From assembly GCA_025353165.1 (NCBI GenBank), contig JANXRE010000106.1, positions 20,428 through 84,427 on the forward strand: a stretch of DNA of 64,000 nt. Direction: 5' to 3'. Under the pieces are notes generated by a model. That model did no database searches. It had not been told where the DNA came from and saw nothing but the letters and a program-made list of their open reading frames with translations. Numbering within the stretch: the stretch's first letter is position 1; each line of letters opens with the position of its first letter. Of this stretch, positions 46,621 through 54,697 are shown in pieces. The translations under genes and the position numbers were made by a program. The DNA is from Acidobacteriota bacterium. GTDB taxonomy: Bacteria > Acidobacteriota > Terriglobia > Bryobacterales > Bryobacteraceae.

Positions 46621-47372
46621 GGGCCATGCAACAGCCCGTGCTCGTACGCGCGATTCCCAACGAGGAACTGGACTCGCTGCCCGGCGGGGCGAAGTGGGCC
46701 ATCCGGAAGACCAACGTGAGCGGAACGGCCGCGCTCAGTGGATCGGAGCGGGCGGCCGCCGACGCGGGCCAGCTCTCGCCCGAGCTGATGAACGATATCG
46801 GCCGGACGATCGAGAACACCGGCCCCAATGCGACCTTGGCCGACGCGCTGTCGGGAAGACAGGGCACGGCGCTGGTGAACCGCCTGATCGCCGAGGGCTT
46901 CTTCAACGAGCAGGAAAGGCCCGCTCTGATGGACGGCAAGACGGGCGCTATCACCCAGGCGGCCAAGGACCGTATCGGCAAGGCGCTGCTCGGCCAGTTC
47001 TTCGAGGACTCCGATCAGATCGCCCGAACTCCCGCGGCGATCCGCAACAAGCTGGAGCGCGTGGCGGGCTCAGCCGCACGGGTCGCGAGCGATCCGAAAT
47101 GGACCCTGATCCCCGACGTTCGCCAGGCGGTGAACCTGATCGAGTACGCGAATGCGCACGGGATTAAGAACCTCGCGGACGTGACCGCTCAGCCGGATAT
47201 GTTCGGCGCGGCTCCGGAGTGGAGCGAGCGCGGCATTCAACTGGCCCAGCAGCTGCGCGATGGCAAGCCGAACGACGTCGTTGCAGCGTTTCGAAAATAC
47301 GTCAACTTGAAAGAGCCGACGATGTTCGGAGAATCCACGCGGTCGGCCGCCCGAACACGGTCGCCACGCGGT
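46621..47372 (+). pseudogene. DdrB/ParB-like domain continuation after frameshift
   Basis: After the one-base shift near 46620 the domain continues: MQQPVLVRAIPNEELDSLPG, TALSGSERAAADAGQL-like sequence (AALSGSERAAADAGQLSPEL), IEGFFNEQERPAL-like (AEGFFNEQERPALMDGK), GAITQAAKDRIGKALLGQFF, LIEYANAHGIKNLADV and AFRKYVNLKEPTMFG, up to the right edge of the insert at 47372. This matches the C-terminal half of DdrB-like ParB-superfamily domains found in large phage/plasmid proteins. The frame stops only beyond the junction, in permease antisense, so the gene is truncated at this end as well. Confidence 0.68.
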
Positions 47373-47632
47373 CCCATGCCCGGCGCGAGCGTGATCGGGT
47401 AGCGCGCGAAGGCGCCCATCAGGATGCCGGCGAAGCCCGCGCAGAAGCAGGTCGCGCCCACACTCGCCTGGTACGGCAGGCCCGTCTCGCGCAGGATCGA
47501 CGGGTTCTCGAAGATGATGTACGCCATCGTCATGAACTTGGTGATGCCGGCGAGCAACTCGGTGCGCCAGTTCGTCCCCAGGCGGTCGAATTCGAAATAG
47601 CGCTCGAGGCGTTCGCGGGTCGGCGAGAGCAT
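47373..47632 (-). pseudogene. NCS2 purine-type permease, N-terminal part (split gene)
   Basis: Minus-strand start ATG at 47632: MLSPTRERLERYFEFDRLGT, then WRTELLAGITKFMTMAYIIF, LPYQASVGATCFCAGFAGIL, and FARYPITLAPGMG at the junction with the insert. AzgA-type permeases continue LAPGMGLNAYF, and exactly LNA opens the other half at 45416. These 87 codons are undamaged, unlike the distal part. The start lies 11 bp from the divergent esterase gene. Confidence 0.85.
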
Positions 47633-47637
47633 ATACT
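47632..47637 (+). promoter_or_regulatory. Putative -10 box (TATACT) of the esterase gene
   Basis: TATACT (five of six) ends 6 nt before the ATG at 47644 and there is no Shine-Dalgarno; a leaderless start is likely. The -35 region is poor. Confidence 0.4.
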
Positions 47638-47643
47638 GTCTGC

Positions 47644-48801
47644 ATGTCCAGAATGACACGCAGGGCACTTGGCCTGACATTGGGTTCCATCGCGCTGTCG
47701 CGAGGCCAGGGAGGATCGGCCGTGAAATACTCGGGCGCGCTGGATGGCTTCGAATCGAAGGTCGACCTCGCGGCGTTCGACCCGGTGGTGTGGTCTCGCA
47801 AGAGATGGGAATCGGCGCCGCTGCGCTTGGCGTTCCGGGCGGAAAACCGCAAGCAGGCCGAGGCGTGGCAGAAGAAACTGCGCGCCAAGGTGTCGGAGCT
47901 CGTCGGCGAAGTCCAGGACCGCGGCGCGACGCCGAAGGCGCAGGTGCTCGAAACGCGCGAGTTCCCCGGCTACGTTCGGGAGAAGTTCGTGTTCGAGAGC
48001 CGGCCGGGAGTCGCCGTGCTCGCGTATCTGCTAAAGCCGAAATCGGCCGGCCCGCACGCCGCGATGATCTGCGTGCCCGGCCACGGGCGCGGAGTGGACG
48101 ACATCGTGGGCATCGACGATCAGGGCCGCGATCGCGCGAATAAGCCCGGTTACCAACACGATTTCGCGATCCAGGCGGTGGAGCACGGAATGGCGGCGGT
48201 CGCGATGGAGCCGATGGCGTTCGGCTGCCGCCGCGACCCCGCCGCGAGGAAAGAGGGACTCGGCCATTCGTCGTGCCAGCCGGCCGCCGGCGCGGCGTTG
48301 TTATTCGGCGAGACAATGATCGGGTGGCGCGTGTTCGACGTCATGCGCACCATCGATTGGATTGAAAGCCGTAAGGACCTGGATGGCTCGCGCGTCGGAT
48401 TGATGGGCATCTCCGGCGGCGGCACGTGCACCGTCTTCGCCGCGGCGCTCGATCAGCGGATCAAGGCCGCGTTTATGAGCTGCTCGTTATGCTCGTTCCG
48501 CGACAGCATCCTGAGCATCAGCCACTGCATCGACAATTACGTGCCGGGGATTCTCAATTGGGCCGAGATGTACGACGTCGCGGGGCTGATCGCACCGCGA
48601 GCGTTCTATGCGGAGTCGGGCGACAAAGACGATATCTTCCCGGTCGCAGCGGCGCGGGAGAGCTTCTCGAGAGTGAAGAAAGTGTACGACGCACTCGGCG
48701 CTTCCGATCAGATCGGGTACGAGGTCTTCAGCGGCGAGCACAGCTTTCACGGGGTGCAAGGGCTGAAGTTCGCAGCTGCGAAACTCGGCGTGAAAGCTTA
48801 G
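47644..48801 (+). CDS. Exported alpha/beta hydrolase (acetylxylan esterase/DLH-like)
   Basis: A 385-residue alpha/beta-hydrolase with a twin-arginine-type leader (SRMTRRALGLTLGSIALSRG). The nucleophile elbow is GISGGG in GLMGISGGGTCTVFAA; the acid is likely in AESGDKDDIFP and the His in SGEHSFHGVQG. The oxyanion-side GHGRG motif is present (ICVPGHGRGVDD). It resembles large secreted esterases annotated as acetylxylan esterase or dienelactone-hydrolase-like, often active on plant polysaccharide esters. It is divergent from the broken permease and convergent with the TlpA gene, whose stop it overlaps by 4 bp. Confidence 0.85.
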   Translation: MSRMTRRALGLTLGSIALSRGQGGSAVKYSGALDGFESKVDLAAFDPVVWSRKRWESAPLRLAFRAENRKQAEAWQKKLRAKVSELVGEVQDRGATPKAQVLETREFPGYVREKFVFESRPGVAVLAYLLKPKSAGPHAAMICVPGHGRGVDDIVGIDDQGRDRANKPGYQHDFAIQAVEHGMAAVAMEPMAFGCRRDPAARKEGLGHSSCQPAAGAALLFGETMIGWRVFDVMRTIDWIESRKDLDGSRVGLMGISGGGTCTVFAAALDQRIKAAFMSCSLCSFRDSILSISHCIDNYVPGILNWAEMYDVAGLIAPRAFYAESGDKDDIFPVAAARESFSRVKKVYDALGASDQIGYEVFSGEHSFHGVQGLKFAAAKLGVKA

Positions 48802-50906
48802 TCGATCTTGCCAGCCTTCTTCAAATCTTCGACCCGCTCGAGCATGGACTTTACCCAGTCTGGATCGCCGGAATCGTAGCCGATCTGCACCCAACGCCAT
48901 TTTCCGCCCGGATCGACGAGCCAGTTCTGGGGGATGGCCCAACCGTTGTACATCCGGTTCACGAACTCGTTCGCGAGCAGCACCGGGAAGGTGTATTTTT
49001 TCTCGCTCGTGAATGGCTGGACCAGGCCGAGATCGTCGTCGATATTAAACGTCAGCACCTGTATGTCGGCGCGGTCTTTCACCGATTCGTAGAGCTTTTG
49101 CAGCTTCGGCAACTCGGACTGGCAGGGGCCGCACCACGTGGCCCAGAGGTTGATCAGCACCGCCTTGCCTTCAAGCTGCTTCAACTTCCACGTCCTGCCC
49201 GAGAGGTCCGCCAATTCGAAGGAAGCCAACTCCTTCGTGGGCTTCTCCCATCGGCCTTCCGCGGCTTCCGTTCCCTTGACCACGGCCGGTGGAACGCTCC
49301 AGTGCTGATACGCAACCTCCGTTCCGCCAAGTTCTTTCCAGAGCGCCTTCGCCTCGTCGGTGAGGTCGTCGACGACACGGCCCTCGCGCCAGTGCGGCGG
49401 TTCCAACCGCGCTTGCAGCGCCGTCTGATAGTAGGCGAGGGCGTCGACCTTATGGCCCTGCAGAGCAGCGGTGCGGGCGCGGTCGTACCAATACAGTTCC
49501 AGATCCTTCTTCTCGGTTGGAATTGGACCGTCCTTCAGCGCGGCGGCCTCGTCCGGCTGGTTCATCAACAGCGCCGCCTTTAGCATCGAGTGGCGGAGTC
49601 CGGCCCGCATCTCCCGCGCGTTCTTCTCACTCTCGGCGCGGTCGCTGTCGGTGACCGTATCGTTTCTGGCCGACCGCGCCTGATCCTCTTTGAACAGCGT
49701 GTTCGCCTTGCGCAGGAGGACTAACGCTCGCGCCGGCTCCAGCTTACGCTCGAGGAGCGCGTTCGCGGGCTGCCAGTAGGACCACATGTACTCGCGATCG
49801 TACTGGAGGCTCGCGAGGGCCTTGTCGAGCGCGGCGAGCACGTTCCGGTCGGAGGTCTGGGGATCCTGCGCCAGGCTGTAGAAGGCGGGTTGAAGCAGGT
49901 ACCGCGCAGCGATCGGATAACGCCGAAGCCACTCCTCGCGTACGGCCGATTCTTTCGGTTTGTACGCCTTCCATGCAGCCGTGTCTTTCTGATCTTCCGG
50001 TGGCTTGTTCGCGTCGTTCCACCGATCGCTCTCGATCTCGAAGGCCAGGTCCGATCCCGGAGCCTCGCGCAGAATGCGGTCTTCCAGGGCCGTGATCACC
50101 GATTTTGCGGCGCCGCTCTGCTTGAACCCGCTTCGGAGTGCGTTGAAGTACCGTTCGTCCGGTTTCGGATTTAGGTTCTCCATTCGCTGAACGTCTTCGG
50201 CCACCTGCTTACGCAGCGCCGCGTGATCAGCGGGCTTGCGGACGCGGAATTCCAATCCCCACAGGGTCTCGTACAGCCGAAGGACCGCCGGATCCGTCTC
50301 TTTCTTGAGCTTCGCCCGCAGCGCGGCCGCAATTTTCGATCGGAGTTCCGTCGTCCCAACCTTGTTGAGTTCCCAACCGCCCTGCGTGGACGCGGGGCAA
50401 AGATCGAAGTACTGCGACAGCAGCGCCGCCGCTTTGGGTTTGTCCTCGAACTTGCCGCCCACGTATATCTGACTCAGCAGCAGCGCCGGGGCGGGGAACC
50501 CCGGTGCGAGTTGCCGCGCTCGCTCGGCCAGGCGGATCGCCTCCAGAGTGTCGCTCCGGTACTGCACGGAAGCCGCCAAATACAAAGCCAGTGGATCGTC
50601 GGGATCCGCCGCCGCCATTTTCCGATAGCGCTGGCGGATTTCCGGGAACCGCTCCGGCTGCTGCCAGCGCATATTGTTGATTCGATTTTCGTGCGGAGCG
50701 GACTCACGCGGGTAATTCGCGATGAGATCGTTCAGCTCTCGATCTTGATAGGCGGTCCGGTCCGTCCACTTCATCGCGTTCAACTTCTGAGATTCGTCGC
50801 GCTGCAAAACCTGGCGTACCTCCGGGCGGGCTTCACATCCGGGCAGGCCCTGGTCCGCGCCGAACGCCAGTGAGGCCAAAAAAACAAGTGTGCAACAAAC
50901 GCGCAT
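48798..50906 (-). CDS. TPR protein with C-terminal TlpA/ResA thioredoxin domain
   Basis: A 702-residue exported protein: signal peptide (MRVCCTLVFLASLAFGADQ), a long helical TPR-like region (about 40-520; for example DDPLALYLAASVQYRSDTLE, AIRLAERARQLAPGF), then a thioredoxin-fold domain (about 565-700) with the redox motif WATWCGPCQSELPKL and cis-Pro region YTFPVLLANEFVN. It would reduce or exchange thiols in the periplasm, with the TPR part binding partners. The ATG at 50906 was chosen for the signal peptide and a GGAG ribosome site 9 nt upstream; earlier codons are non-homologous. The promoter at 50928-50956 supports this. Confidence 0.87.
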   Translation of the reverse strand: MRVCCTLVFLASLAFGADQGLPGCEARPEVRQVLQRDESQKLNAMKWTDRTAYQDRELNDLIANYPRESAPHENRINNMRWQQPERFPEIRQRYRKMAAADPDDPLALYLAASVQYRSDTLEAIRLAERARQLAPGFPAPALLLSQIYVGGKFEDKPKAAALLSQYFDLCPASTQGGWELNKVGTTELRSKIAAALRAKLKKETDPAVLRLYETLWGLEFRVRKPADHAALRKQVAEDVQRMENLNPKPDERYFNALRSGFKQSGAAKSVITALEDRILREAPGSDLAFEIESDRWNDANKPPEDQKDTAAWKAYKPKESAVREEWLRRYPIAARYLLQPAFYSLAQDPQTSDRNVLAALDKALASLQYDREYMWSYWQPANALLERKLEPARALVLLRKANTLFKEDQARSARNDTVTDSDRAESEKNAREMRAGLRHSMLKAALLMNQPDEAAALKDGPIPTEKKDLELYWYDRARTAALQGHKVDALAYYQTALQARLEPPHWREGRVVDDLTDEAKALWKELGGTEVAYQHWSVPPAVVKGTEAAEGRWEKPTKELASFELADLSGRTWKLKQLEGKAVLINLWATWCGPCQSELPKLQKLYESVKDRADIQVLTFNIDDDLGLVQPFTSEKKYTFPVLLANEFVNRMYNGWAIPQNWLVDPGGKWRWVQIGYDSGDPDWVKSMLERVEDLKKAGKID

Positions 50907-50927
50907 GACTTGCTCCAGTCTGCCCGT

Positions 50928-50956
50928 ATTGTATGCACACGGCTTGGGCGAAGCAA
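50928..50956 (-). promoter_or_regulatory. Promoter of the TPR-TlpA gene
   Basis: Minus-strand TTGCTT, 17-nt spacer, TACAAT (five of six), 21 nt before the ATG at 50906 with a GGAG ribosome site between. In contrast to other promoters here this leaves a normal leader. Confidence 0.6.
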
Positions 50957-50983
50957 TGCTCGAATCGCTCATACTGAGTCTGT

Positions 50984-52255
50984 ATGCTGCTTTCGGTAGC
51001 TCTGACTGCGGCGTTGCTGGCCGCAATGACGCCGGAGCAGCGTTCCCGCAACATCGAATCCTTCGATTACGTCTGGACGACGATCCGCGACAAGCACTGG
51101 TCCATGCCCGCAGGCCTCGATTGGGACAAAGTTCGCGACGAGTTGCGGCCTAAAGTCGAAACCGCAACGAGCGCGAGCCAGGCCAGGACGGCCATGCTCG
51201 ACATGATCGGCCGCCTCAAGCAATCGCACTTCAATATCGTTCCGCAAGATGTCTCGGAAGTGCTGGGCGACGCGTTCAAATCGGAGCACAGCGGCGAGGG
51301 CGACCCGGGGCTCGACGTCCGGATCATAGACGGTCATGCGGTGGTTGTGTCGGTCGCCGATGGATCTCCGGCGCAGCAGTCCGGCGTCCGGCCGGGCTGG
51401 GTTATCCGCAAAGCGGACGCCGTCGAAATCGATCCCCTACTCCGGAAGATCTCGGCCGTTATCGTCGAGCCGCGGACGCGGGGACTGATGCTGTCGAGAG
51501 CCGTGCTCTTCCTGATGCAGCGCTCCGCGGGTTCCACCATCAAGCTCGAATTCCTGGATGGCGCGAACCAGCCAGTGGCGAAAGAGATCCGCGCCATCGA
51601 TCCCCGTGGAGCGGCGGTGAAGTTCGGGTACATGCCGCAAGTGCACATCTGGTTCGAGTCGGCGAAGAAGGACAACATCGGGTACGCGCGCTGGAACATG
51701 TTCATGGATCCGCCGATGCTCATGTCGCGCTTCGGCGATGCCGTGCAGAGTTGCAAGGAGTGCGACGGCTTCGTGATCGACCTGCGGGGGAATCCCGGCG
51801 GGCTGGGCGTGATGGCCATGGGCATCGCCGGCTGGTTTATCTCCCGCCCGGACCAGAAGCTCGGCGTCATGAAAACGCGCGACAGCGAATTGAAATTCGT
51901 TGTCTTCCCGCGCTCCGAGGTGTTCGCGAATCCGCTAGCCATCGTCGTCGATGAAGGCACGGCCTCGACCTCCGAGATTTTCGCCGAGGGGCTGAAGGAT
52001 CTCGGCCGCGCCCGGATTTTCGGATCGCCTACCGCCGGCGCGGCGCTGCCCTCCGTCTTCGAACGATTGCCGAACGGCGATGGTTTTCAATACGCCATCG
52101 CTAATTACATCGCCGAGGGCGGGAAACCGCTCGAAGGGCTCGGCGTTACTCCCGATGTCGAAATCAACCTGACGCGAAAGGCGCTGCTGGCCGGACACGA
52201 TCCGGCGCTGGAAGCGGCCTTCGATTGGATTCGAGAGCAAAGGAAAACGAAATGA
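50984..52255 (+). CDS. S41-family periplasmic peptidase with PDZ domain
   Basis: A 423-residue exported protease (MLLSVALTAALLAAMT). An N-terminal helical part is followed by a PDZ domain (about 105-190: VVVSVADGSPAQQSGVRPGW) and the S41 catalytic domain, with VIDLRGNPGGLGVMAMGIAG, the nucleophile region DEGTASTSEIFAEGL (residues 324-338) and GSPTAGAALPS. The latter has Pro-Thr-Ala-Gly-Ala where C-terminal processing proteases have a catalytic Lys, placing it in the tricorn/IRBP-like branch. It is coupled by ATGA to the downstream lipoprotein-like gene, which may be its partner or substrate. Confidence 0.88.
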   Translation: MLLSVALTAALLAAMTPEQRSRNIESFDYVWTTIRDKHWSMPAGLDWDKVRDELRPKVETATSASQARTAMLDMIGRLKQSHFNIVPQDVSEVLGDAFKSEHSGEGDPGLDVRIIDGHAVVVSVADGSPAQQSGVRPGWVIRKADAVEIDPLLRKISAVIVEPRTRGLMLSRAVLFLMQRSAGSTIKLEFLDGANQPVAKEIRAIDPRGAAVKFGYMPQVHIWFESAKKDNIGYARWNMFMDPPMLMSRFGDAVQSCKECDGFVIDLRGNPGGLGVMAMGIAGWFISRPDQKLGVMKTRDSELKFVVFPRSEVFANPLAIVVDEGTASTSEIFAEGLKDLGRARIFGSPTAGAALPSVFERLPNGDGFQYAIANYIAEGGKPLEGLGVTPDVEINLTRKALLAGHDPALEAAFDWIREQRKTK

Positions 52256-53001
52256 GAAGGTTCTTGCTTGTACTCGCCGGCGTCGCGTGCGCCGGCTTCC
52301 TCCATGCCGCCGACGAGCCGCTGCCGAAGGCGGAGACGTTGCTCGACGGTTACGTCGACGCGACCGGCGGAAGGGCCGCCTACGAAAAACGCAAGAGCGA
52401 AATCATGAGCGGGACGATCGAGTTCGCCGCCACCGGAATGAAAGGCACGGTCGCGTCCTACTCCGATGTGTCGAATAACAACTACACCGTCGTGGAACTC
52501 GAAGGAATCGGCAAGATCGAGTCCGGCGTGTACAACGGTCAGCCCTGGGAGTCTTCCTCACTGCAAGGGACTCGACTGCGCGAGGGCGCCGAGAAGGCGG
52601 ACGCCATACGCGATTCCACCTTTAACGGCCCCCTCTACTGGCGCAAGCTGTACTCCAAGGCCGAGACGGTCGGCGTCGAAGACGTGAATGGGGAAGCGGC
52701 GTACAAGGTTGTCCTGACGCCGAACGAAGGCAAGCAGCAAACGATTTTCCTCGGCAAGAAATCGGGGCTGATGATCAAGCGCGTGGCCACCATCAGCAAT
52801 CCCATGGGCGAGATTCCCATGGAGATGGGGATGGCGAATTACAAGGATTTCGGCGGCGTCCGGATGCCGGCTTCCATGACCCAAAAGGTGATGGGGCAGG
52901 AGTTCTCGATTTCGGTTCAGGACCTCAAGACGAACACGGAGATTCCGAAGGACCGGTTCGAGCCTCCCGCCGAAGTTAAGAAGTTGATGGCAGCGAAATA
53001 G
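52252..53001 (+). CDS. Exported LolA/DUF620-like protein
   Basis: A 249-residue exported protein (MRRFLLVLAGVACAGFLHA) with the all-beta pattern of outer-membrane-lipoprotein-sorting (LolA/LolB-like) proteins common in this phylum: LLDGYVDATGGRAAYEKRKS, then GTIEFAATGMKGTVASYSD, YKVVLTPNEGKQQTIFLGKK and MGMANYKDFGGVRMPASMTQ. The ATG at 52252 overlaps the S41 stop; the frame continues 9 codons upstream without start homology. Function unknown; pairing with an S41 peptidase suggests the two act on the same periplasmic target. The end overlaps the convergent MFS gene by 26 bp. Confidence 0.78.
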   Translation: MRRFLLVLAGVACAGFLHAADEPLPKAETLLDGYVDATGGRAAYEKRKSEIMSGTIEFAATGMKGTVASYSDVSNNNYTVVELEGIGKIESGVYNGQPWESSSLQGTRLREGAEKADAIRDSTFNGPLYWRKLYSKAETVGVEDVNGEAAYKVVLTPNEGKQQTIFLGKKSGLMIKRVATISNPMGEIPMEMGMANYKDFGGVRMPASMTQKVMGQEFSISVQDLKTNTEIPKDRFEPPAEVKKLMAAK

Positions 53002-54286
53002 CGGCGTTCTCGCGCCGGTCCATGTCGCGCGTGATCGTGCGGCTGGCCGCCCACAGCACTGCCCCGAGAGCGACCGAGAGCGCCGGAATCACCAGCATGG
53101 CCTGCTGAAGGCCCGTCGCCTTGAACACCTCCGTCATGGTCATCGCGCCCGCGGCGTGCGCGGCTCTCCACGCGAGCCGGTCGCTGAGAATGCCCGTGAA
53201 CAGTGGACCGAACGAGGCGCCGAAGATGTACATGAACATGAAGTAAATCGCCATGGTTGCGCCGCGCTGCGTCGGAGCCACGATGTCCTGTATCGAGGAA
53301 TAGACCAGCCCGTAGTAGGTATTCAGCGCGCCATAAGCGACGGCCAGGAGGACGATCGCGAGCGCGGTATCGGTCGACGGGAGATTGATTCCGAGGAACG
53401 CGAAGGGCGCTCCCGCGACCGCCAGCCATGCGGCCAGCGTCATCCGTCCGTTGCGCTTTGTGGCGATGATCTTGTCGCCCCAGAGCCCGGCCAGCGTTCC
53501 ACCCGCCACTCCTCCGATCAGGTAAACGATCCCCGTCAGCATCCCCGACCGGCTAAGCGAAACGTGATGCAGGCGGCTCAGGAACGCCGGCAGAAACGTC
53601 CCGATGGCGTACATGTTGAAATTCAGCAGCGCGCCAGAGGCGATGATCCACCACAACGTCGGGATCCGCAGCACGGCCAGCATGGATTGCGCCGTCGGTC
53701 CCTGCCGGCGATGTTCCGCCGCCCCGCGTTCGGGCTCGTGCAGCAGCAAAAGCGCCGGAGCCAGCAGCAGCGCGGGCGCGGCCGCGATCACCATCGCCGT
53801 GCGCCAGCCCCACGCCTGCGCGGCCGGACCGCTGAAGAAATAACTCATCGCGCCGCCGACGGGAACTCCGAGCATGAACAGCGCCAGCGCGCGCGAGCGC
53901 TGCGACGAAGAGAACAGATCTCCGATCCAACTGGTGGCCGTCGGGGCCACTACCGCTTCTCCCACCGCCACGCCGAGTCGCGATACCAGCAGCAGCGGGA
54001 AAGTGGTTGCGAACCCCGCGAACGCGGTCAGCGCGCTCCAGACGATGAGCCCGGCGGCCAGCAGTTTCTTGCGGCTCCAGACATCGGCAACGAGGCCCAG
54101 CGGCACTCCGATCAGCGCGTACAGCCAGACGAAAGCGCTCCCCAGCAGACCGACCTGCGTGTCGCTTAAGCCGAATTCCTTGCGGATCGGCTCGGCGAGC
54201 GCGCCCGCGACGTTCCGGTCGTAAAAATTCAGAATATTGATGGCGATGAGAACGCCCAGCGAGAGCCCCACTCCGGATTTGCGCAC
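52976..54286 (-). CDS. MFS transporter (Spinster-like)
   Basis: A 436-residue major facilitator protein with 12 helices: INILNFYDRNVAGALAEPIR at TM1, the A-motif GVPLGLVADVWSRKKLLAAG, and ATSWIGDLFSSSQRSRALAL. This resembles Spinster/GudP-like carriers of lipids or sugar acids; specificity cannot be assigned. Normal length. It is convergent with and overlaps the LolA-like gene, so mutual transcriptional interference is possible. Confidence 0.88.
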   Translation of the reverse strand: MRKSGVGLSLGVLIAINILNFYDRNVAGALAEPIRKEFGLSDTQVGLLGSAFVWLYALIGVPLGLVADVWSRKKLLAAGLIVWSALTAFAGFATTFPLLLVSRLGVAVGEAVVAPTATSWIGDLFSSSQRSRALALFMLGVPVGGAMSYFFSGPAAQAWGWRTAMVIAAAPALLLAPALLLLHEPERGAAEHRRQGPTAQSMLAVLRIPTLWWIIASGALLNFNMYAIGTFLPAFLSRLHHVSLSRSGMLTGIVYLIGGVAGGTLAGLWGDKIIATKRNGRMTLAAWLAVAGAPFAFLGINLPSTDTALAIVLLAVAYGALNTYYGLVYSSIQDIVAPTQRGATMAIYFMFMYIFGASFGPLFTGILSDRLAWRAAHAAGAMTMTEVFKATGLQQAMLVIPALSVALGAVLWAASRTITRDMDRRENAAISLPSTS

Positions 54287-54360
54287 TGGGGCTCTATACT
54301 AGCAAAATCCCGGGTCAGGCGTTTCGCCGATGCGTCGCTGCGGCATCCGGGCTTCCGGGT

Positions 54361-54579
54361 TCAAACGCGAGATTTGCGCCCATACACTCTCAATAGTCCC
54401 ATGACGAGCAGTATTTGGAGCAAGATCAAGAGGCCAAATCCGGCGTAGTCCACGAACGAGAACGGCGGAGGCGGCAGCATTCGCCCGTCCTTGTCCAAAT
54501 GGAAGACGTCTGGGCCGTGCCTCAGGTATTCAACCGTCCTGTAATCGATCAGCACGAGGATCATGAGCGCTAGCCACAA
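54361..54579 (-). CDS. Small membrane protein
   Basis: A 72-residue protein with two hydrophobic helices (MWLALMILVLIDYR and FVDYAGFGLLILLQILLVMG) around a soluble loop (HLDKDGRMLPPPPFS), ending RVYGRKSRV. No family recognised. The composition (Pro cluster, basic tail) and start ATG look like a real gene; codon use fits its neighbours. It is isolated between the MFS and the radical SAM gene. Confidence 0.55.
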   Translation of the reverse strand: MWLALMILVLIDYRTVEYLRHGPDVFHLDKDGRMLPPPPFSFVDYAGFGLLILLQILLVMGLLRVYGRKSRV

Positions 54580-54697
54580 TCCTTATCTGTAGCAGGACGC
54601 GCAGTACCGAAGCTACGCTTGTCATGAACGTTGCCATATCAAGATATGCCGACCCGCCAAGGCGGATTGTCGATGAGCCGAAGTCGAGATCCCCGCA

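Larger units (their letters stand above)
45417..47372 (+). mobile_element. Foreign insert carrying a polyvalent-protein gene fragment
   Basis: A ~1956-bp block that exactly interrupts the permease gene. The target sequence is recovered by removing the block: the permease reads ...CCGGGCATGG up to 47373 and resumes GGCTGAACGCC at 45416, with a shared CCC (plus strand) at both edges. The block is read through in one direction, encodes a zeta-like P-loop and a DdrB/ParB-like domain, and is open at both ends, so it is a piece of a larger gene. I saw no transposase and no convincing terminal inverted repeats. Coding direction is opposite to the host gene. Confidence 0.8.
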
